Shown: one piece after another, positions 32,646 to 34,485 of the stretch
Position numbering within the stretch: position 1 is the stretch's first letter
Layout: each line of letters begins with the position of its first letter
NCBI GenBank assembly: GCA_016291405.1
Contig: JAEEXG010000025.1
Location: 1 to 34,485 of the forward strand
Direction of reading: 5' to 3'
Origin: Lachnospiraceae bacterium
GTDB lineage: Bacteria > Bacillota > Clostridia > Lachnospirales > Lachnospiraceae
DNA length: 34,485 bases
Notes under the pieces: generated by a model
The model's database searches: none
What the model was told of the DNA's origin: nothing
What the model saw: only the letters and a program-made list of their open reading frames with translations
Position numbers and translations under genes: made by a program

Positions 32646-34082
32646 TTATTCTTTTCTTTCACTTATATCCTTTACAAGGGCGTCATACATTTTTTCATCG
32701 ATCACATACTTTTTCTTTAATATTATAAATGCGATTCCTATTGCCAAAATCGGCACAAGCACTATTCCAAGTCTTAAGGTTAATCTTTGAAGAGCCGTTG
32801 CGGTTTCAATAAATGCATCGGCGCTATCAATTACCTCTGCCTTAGAAATCACGTTTGTGGCAGCTTTAATTTCAAGATCTGAAATATTCTGGCTGATTGC
32901 ATATATTCCGCTTACTATTAGGATCAATGCAACCACTCCCTGGTCTATGGCGCTTGCAAGCTTTGTGGCAAAAGACCTTACAGCAGAAATAATACTGTCG
33001 TGCCTTTCATGAAACTTTGCTTCGTCGTATTCGATAGTGTTATTTAGCATCACTATCATCGTCATGTTAAATGCGCCTTGGGCAAAGAAAATGATGAAAC
33101 CAATTATATTTATAACCACAACATTCTTAGGAAGCACATATCCTACCGACATTAAAGCCAAGTATCCAAGCACAATTAAAGAAGTAGAAATAGCAAGTAT
33201 TTTCTTTCTTGATAGTTTAGAAGCAATTGCCGCATATGAAGCTTCAGATATTAAGGTTCCAAGGCCATACATTACTGTAAATAAAAATACCAATTCTCCG
33301 CCCTTTGAATAACCGAATTCAAAGTAGAAAAAGTTCATTCCTATCATTATTAAAAGTCCGTTTCCAACCTGAAACAAAAGGTGAGATACACCACCTGCAA
33401 TAAGCTGGTCGTTTCTAAGGAAGATCTTAAACATATCCTTTAAAGAAAGGGCTTCTGCATTTTGTTTTCTTTCTCTTTCTTTTACTCCAAAGACGGTCAA
33501 AAGCTGGAAACCAAGAAAACAGCTGGCTATGATGATTGCCGCAATTCTGTAAGCCTTAACCGCATTTCCGGCAACCATGTCGGGAAGAAGCCCCGCTACC
33601 GAAAACTGACCTATGCAAATGAATATTCCCTGAATTGTGACAAGCAGGTTTCTTTCTTTAGGATTGGAAGTTAAGCTTGGAAGCATGCCCCAATAGGAAA
33701 TGTCGTTCATGGTGTAAGTCATTCCCCAAAGTAAGTACCCTACGCCAAAGAAGAAAACAAATCCCCAGCCCTCAGGCCTTATGGTAAATAATCCGATTAT
33801 GACAAGGGCGTTTAAAAAGGCTCCAAGAAGTATCCAAGGCTTAAACTTACCGCTTTTAAGCTTTGCATTTTCAATGATTATTCCCATTAAGGGGTCATTT
33901 ATGGCATCCCACAAAAGACACACCACCACAATTGCCGAGATAGTGGCATATTGAGCGACCGTAAGCTTCATGGTGTACTGAATATAGGTAAGCAAAAACA
34001 TGCTCACAAGCGTATAGGCCATGTCCCTTCCCGTAGCCCCTATGCAATAGGTCCATTTCGTTCTGTTATCAAGCTTTTCCAT
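32646..34082 (-). CDS. GPH-family sugar:cation symporter
   Basis: 478 residues with about 12 hydrophobic segments. The start KWTYCIGATGRDMAYTLV and the WDAINDPLMGIIIENAKLKS motif (D-x-x-x-D-P-x-x-G) followed by GKFKPWILLG identify the glycoside-pentoside-hexuronide family (MFS_2). Such carriers import mono- or oligosaccharides with H+ or Na+. The gene before it appears to encode a GH3 glycosidase, so a short glucoside or xyloside is a fair guess as substrate. 9 bases separate the two genes; no cytoplasmic IIA-like extension is present. Confidence 0.9.
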   Translation of the reverse strand: MEKLDNRTKWTYCIGATGRDMAYTLVSMFLLTYIQYTMKLTVAQYATISAIVVVCLLWDAINDPLMGIIIENAKLKSGKFKPWILLGAFLNALVIIGLFTIRPEGWGFVFFFGVGYLLWGMTYTMNDISYWGMLPSLTSNPKERNLLVTIQGIFICIGQFSVAGLLPDMVAGNAVKAYRIAAIIIASCFLGFQLLTVFGVKERERKQNAEALSLKDMFKIFLRNDQLIAGGVSHLLFQVGNGLLIMIGMNFFYFEFGYSKGGELVFLFTVMYGLGTLISEASYAAIASKLSRKKILAISTSLIVLGYLALMSVGYVLPKNVVVINIIGFIIFFAQGAFNMTMIVMLNNTIEYDEAKFHERHDSIISAVRSFATKLASAIDQGVVALILIVSGIYAISQNISDLEIKAATNVISKAEVIDSADAFIETATALQRLTLRLGIVLVPILAIGIAFIILKKKYVIDEKMYDALVKDISERKE

Positions 34083-34090
34083 ACCCTCAC

Positions 34091-34485
34091 CTACTTTTCA
34101 AATATAGTTTTGATTGCTTTAAAGTACTTTCTGTTAGCGTTATAAACAAGCATATTTGCAAGTTTAGGAGAGATTGCTCCACCGCTTACAGAAATTAACC
34201 CCTCAAGATTTCCTTCAAAAAGTCCCATTCTAACCATCTTCATTTCAGGGGAATTCTTTGGCTTTCCCTTAAACATTAACTTAATGACCAAAGAAACTAT
34301 TCCTCTTACCATTAGTCCAAATAAGGATTTTTTAGATACATCATCAAAAGAACAATGTAAGGTAAAGTCTCCACGCTTTCTATCTTTATCATTTCCAAGG
34401 GGTCTTCCGTATAAAGCCTCAAATTGCTCCTTTGATATTTGAAGCCCATTGGGCTGTTCTTTAAAGTAATCGGGAAATAGTTTCT
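34091..34485 (-). CDS. C-terminal part of a probable GH3 glycosidase (cut by window end)
   Basis: The frame is open from 34485 down to TAA at 34091, about 130 residues; the ATG at 34312 is internal. The visible part holds QFEALYGRPLGND, FTLHCSFDDV and a tail with LEGLISVSGGAISPKLAN ending YFKAIKTIFEK. This resembles the C-terminal extension of some Lachnospiraceae GH3 beta-glucosidases, in which an S-G-G followed by a short helical end is common; the catalytic domain is outside the window. The call rests on that and on the adjoining sugar transporter, so it is moderate only. Confidence 0.5.
   Translation of the reverse strand, partial: KLFPDYFKEQPNGLQISKEQFEALYGRPLGNDKDRKRGDFTLHCSFDDVSKKSLFGLMVRGIVSLVIKLMFKGKPKNSPEMKMVRMGLFEGNLEGLISVSGGAISPKLANMLVYNANRKYFKAIKTIFEK

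Noticed and set aside
1-34485. tRNA, rRNA, CRISPR arrays, prophage or insertion sequences
   Set aside because: I looked for rRNA or tRNA-like sequence, regularly spaced repeats, transposase or phage proteins and saw none; small RNA genes without strong signatures could still be missed by eye.

Overview
The window looks like chromosome of an anaerobic, AT-rich Firmicute, most likely Lachnospiraceae (Butyrivibrio/Roseburia-like). The evidence is gene content and order: a pyruvate formate-lyase and ferredoxin block, gdpP-rplI-dnaB, rpsF-ssb-rpsR, a DnaI-type helicase loader, mecA, and a GH3/GPH sugar-use pair. Genus assignment is inference. I see no rRNA, tRNA, CRISPR array, prophage or insertion sequence; nearly all of it is ordinary, densely packed chromosome.

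Layout. 1-2884 (+): DnaD-like protein (cut by the window edge), DnaI-like loader and PRPP synthetase, closed by a perfect bidirectional terminator. 2924-9967 (-): MoxR ATPase, DUF58 protein, DUF4129 membrane protein, a SAM methyltransferase and a large membrane-anchored protein with a C39-like end. 10076-11727 (-): dCMP deaminase and a secreted coiled-coil/SleB-type wall hydrolase. 11860-14050 (-): Sua5, RpiB and Upp. 14156-15853 (-): membrane-anchored GH18 protein with an SH3 domain. 15854-16680 is the only long stretch without a standard gene; it holds a small frame-disrupted minus-strand gene and a hairpin-rich tract. 16681-17397 (+): mecA.

17900-21518 (+) is the metabolic core and the most interesting part. 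The pyruvate formate-lyase is split: a 679-residue catalytic core without the glycyl-radical domain, a 67-residue protein that resembles the first half of that domain but ends in a Cys-containing tail, and an 81-residue free-standing glycyl-radical domain. The activating enzyme follows beyond an intrinsic hairpin, then a 2[4Fe-4S] ferredoxin with its own promoter. An ApbE flavin transferase, a NusG-domain-II protein and a Gx-transporter family protein follow at 21600-23497, resembling parts of flavin-based electron-transfer loci.

23513-34485 (-) holds gdpP-rplI-dnaB, rpsF-ssb-rpsR, then GDPD, an unusual EAL-TM-GH25 fusion, a sirtuin and DUF951, and finally a GPH-family transporter downstream of the tail of a probable GH3 glycosidase.

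Three minus-10 boxes lie so close to start codons (mecA, sua5 and the small disrupted gene at 16243) that leaderless or near-leaderless mRNAs are suggested. At least three cell-wall hydrolases (SleB-type, GH18, GH25) are encoded, one coupled in a single polypeptide to a cyclic-di-GMP phosphodiesterase domain.
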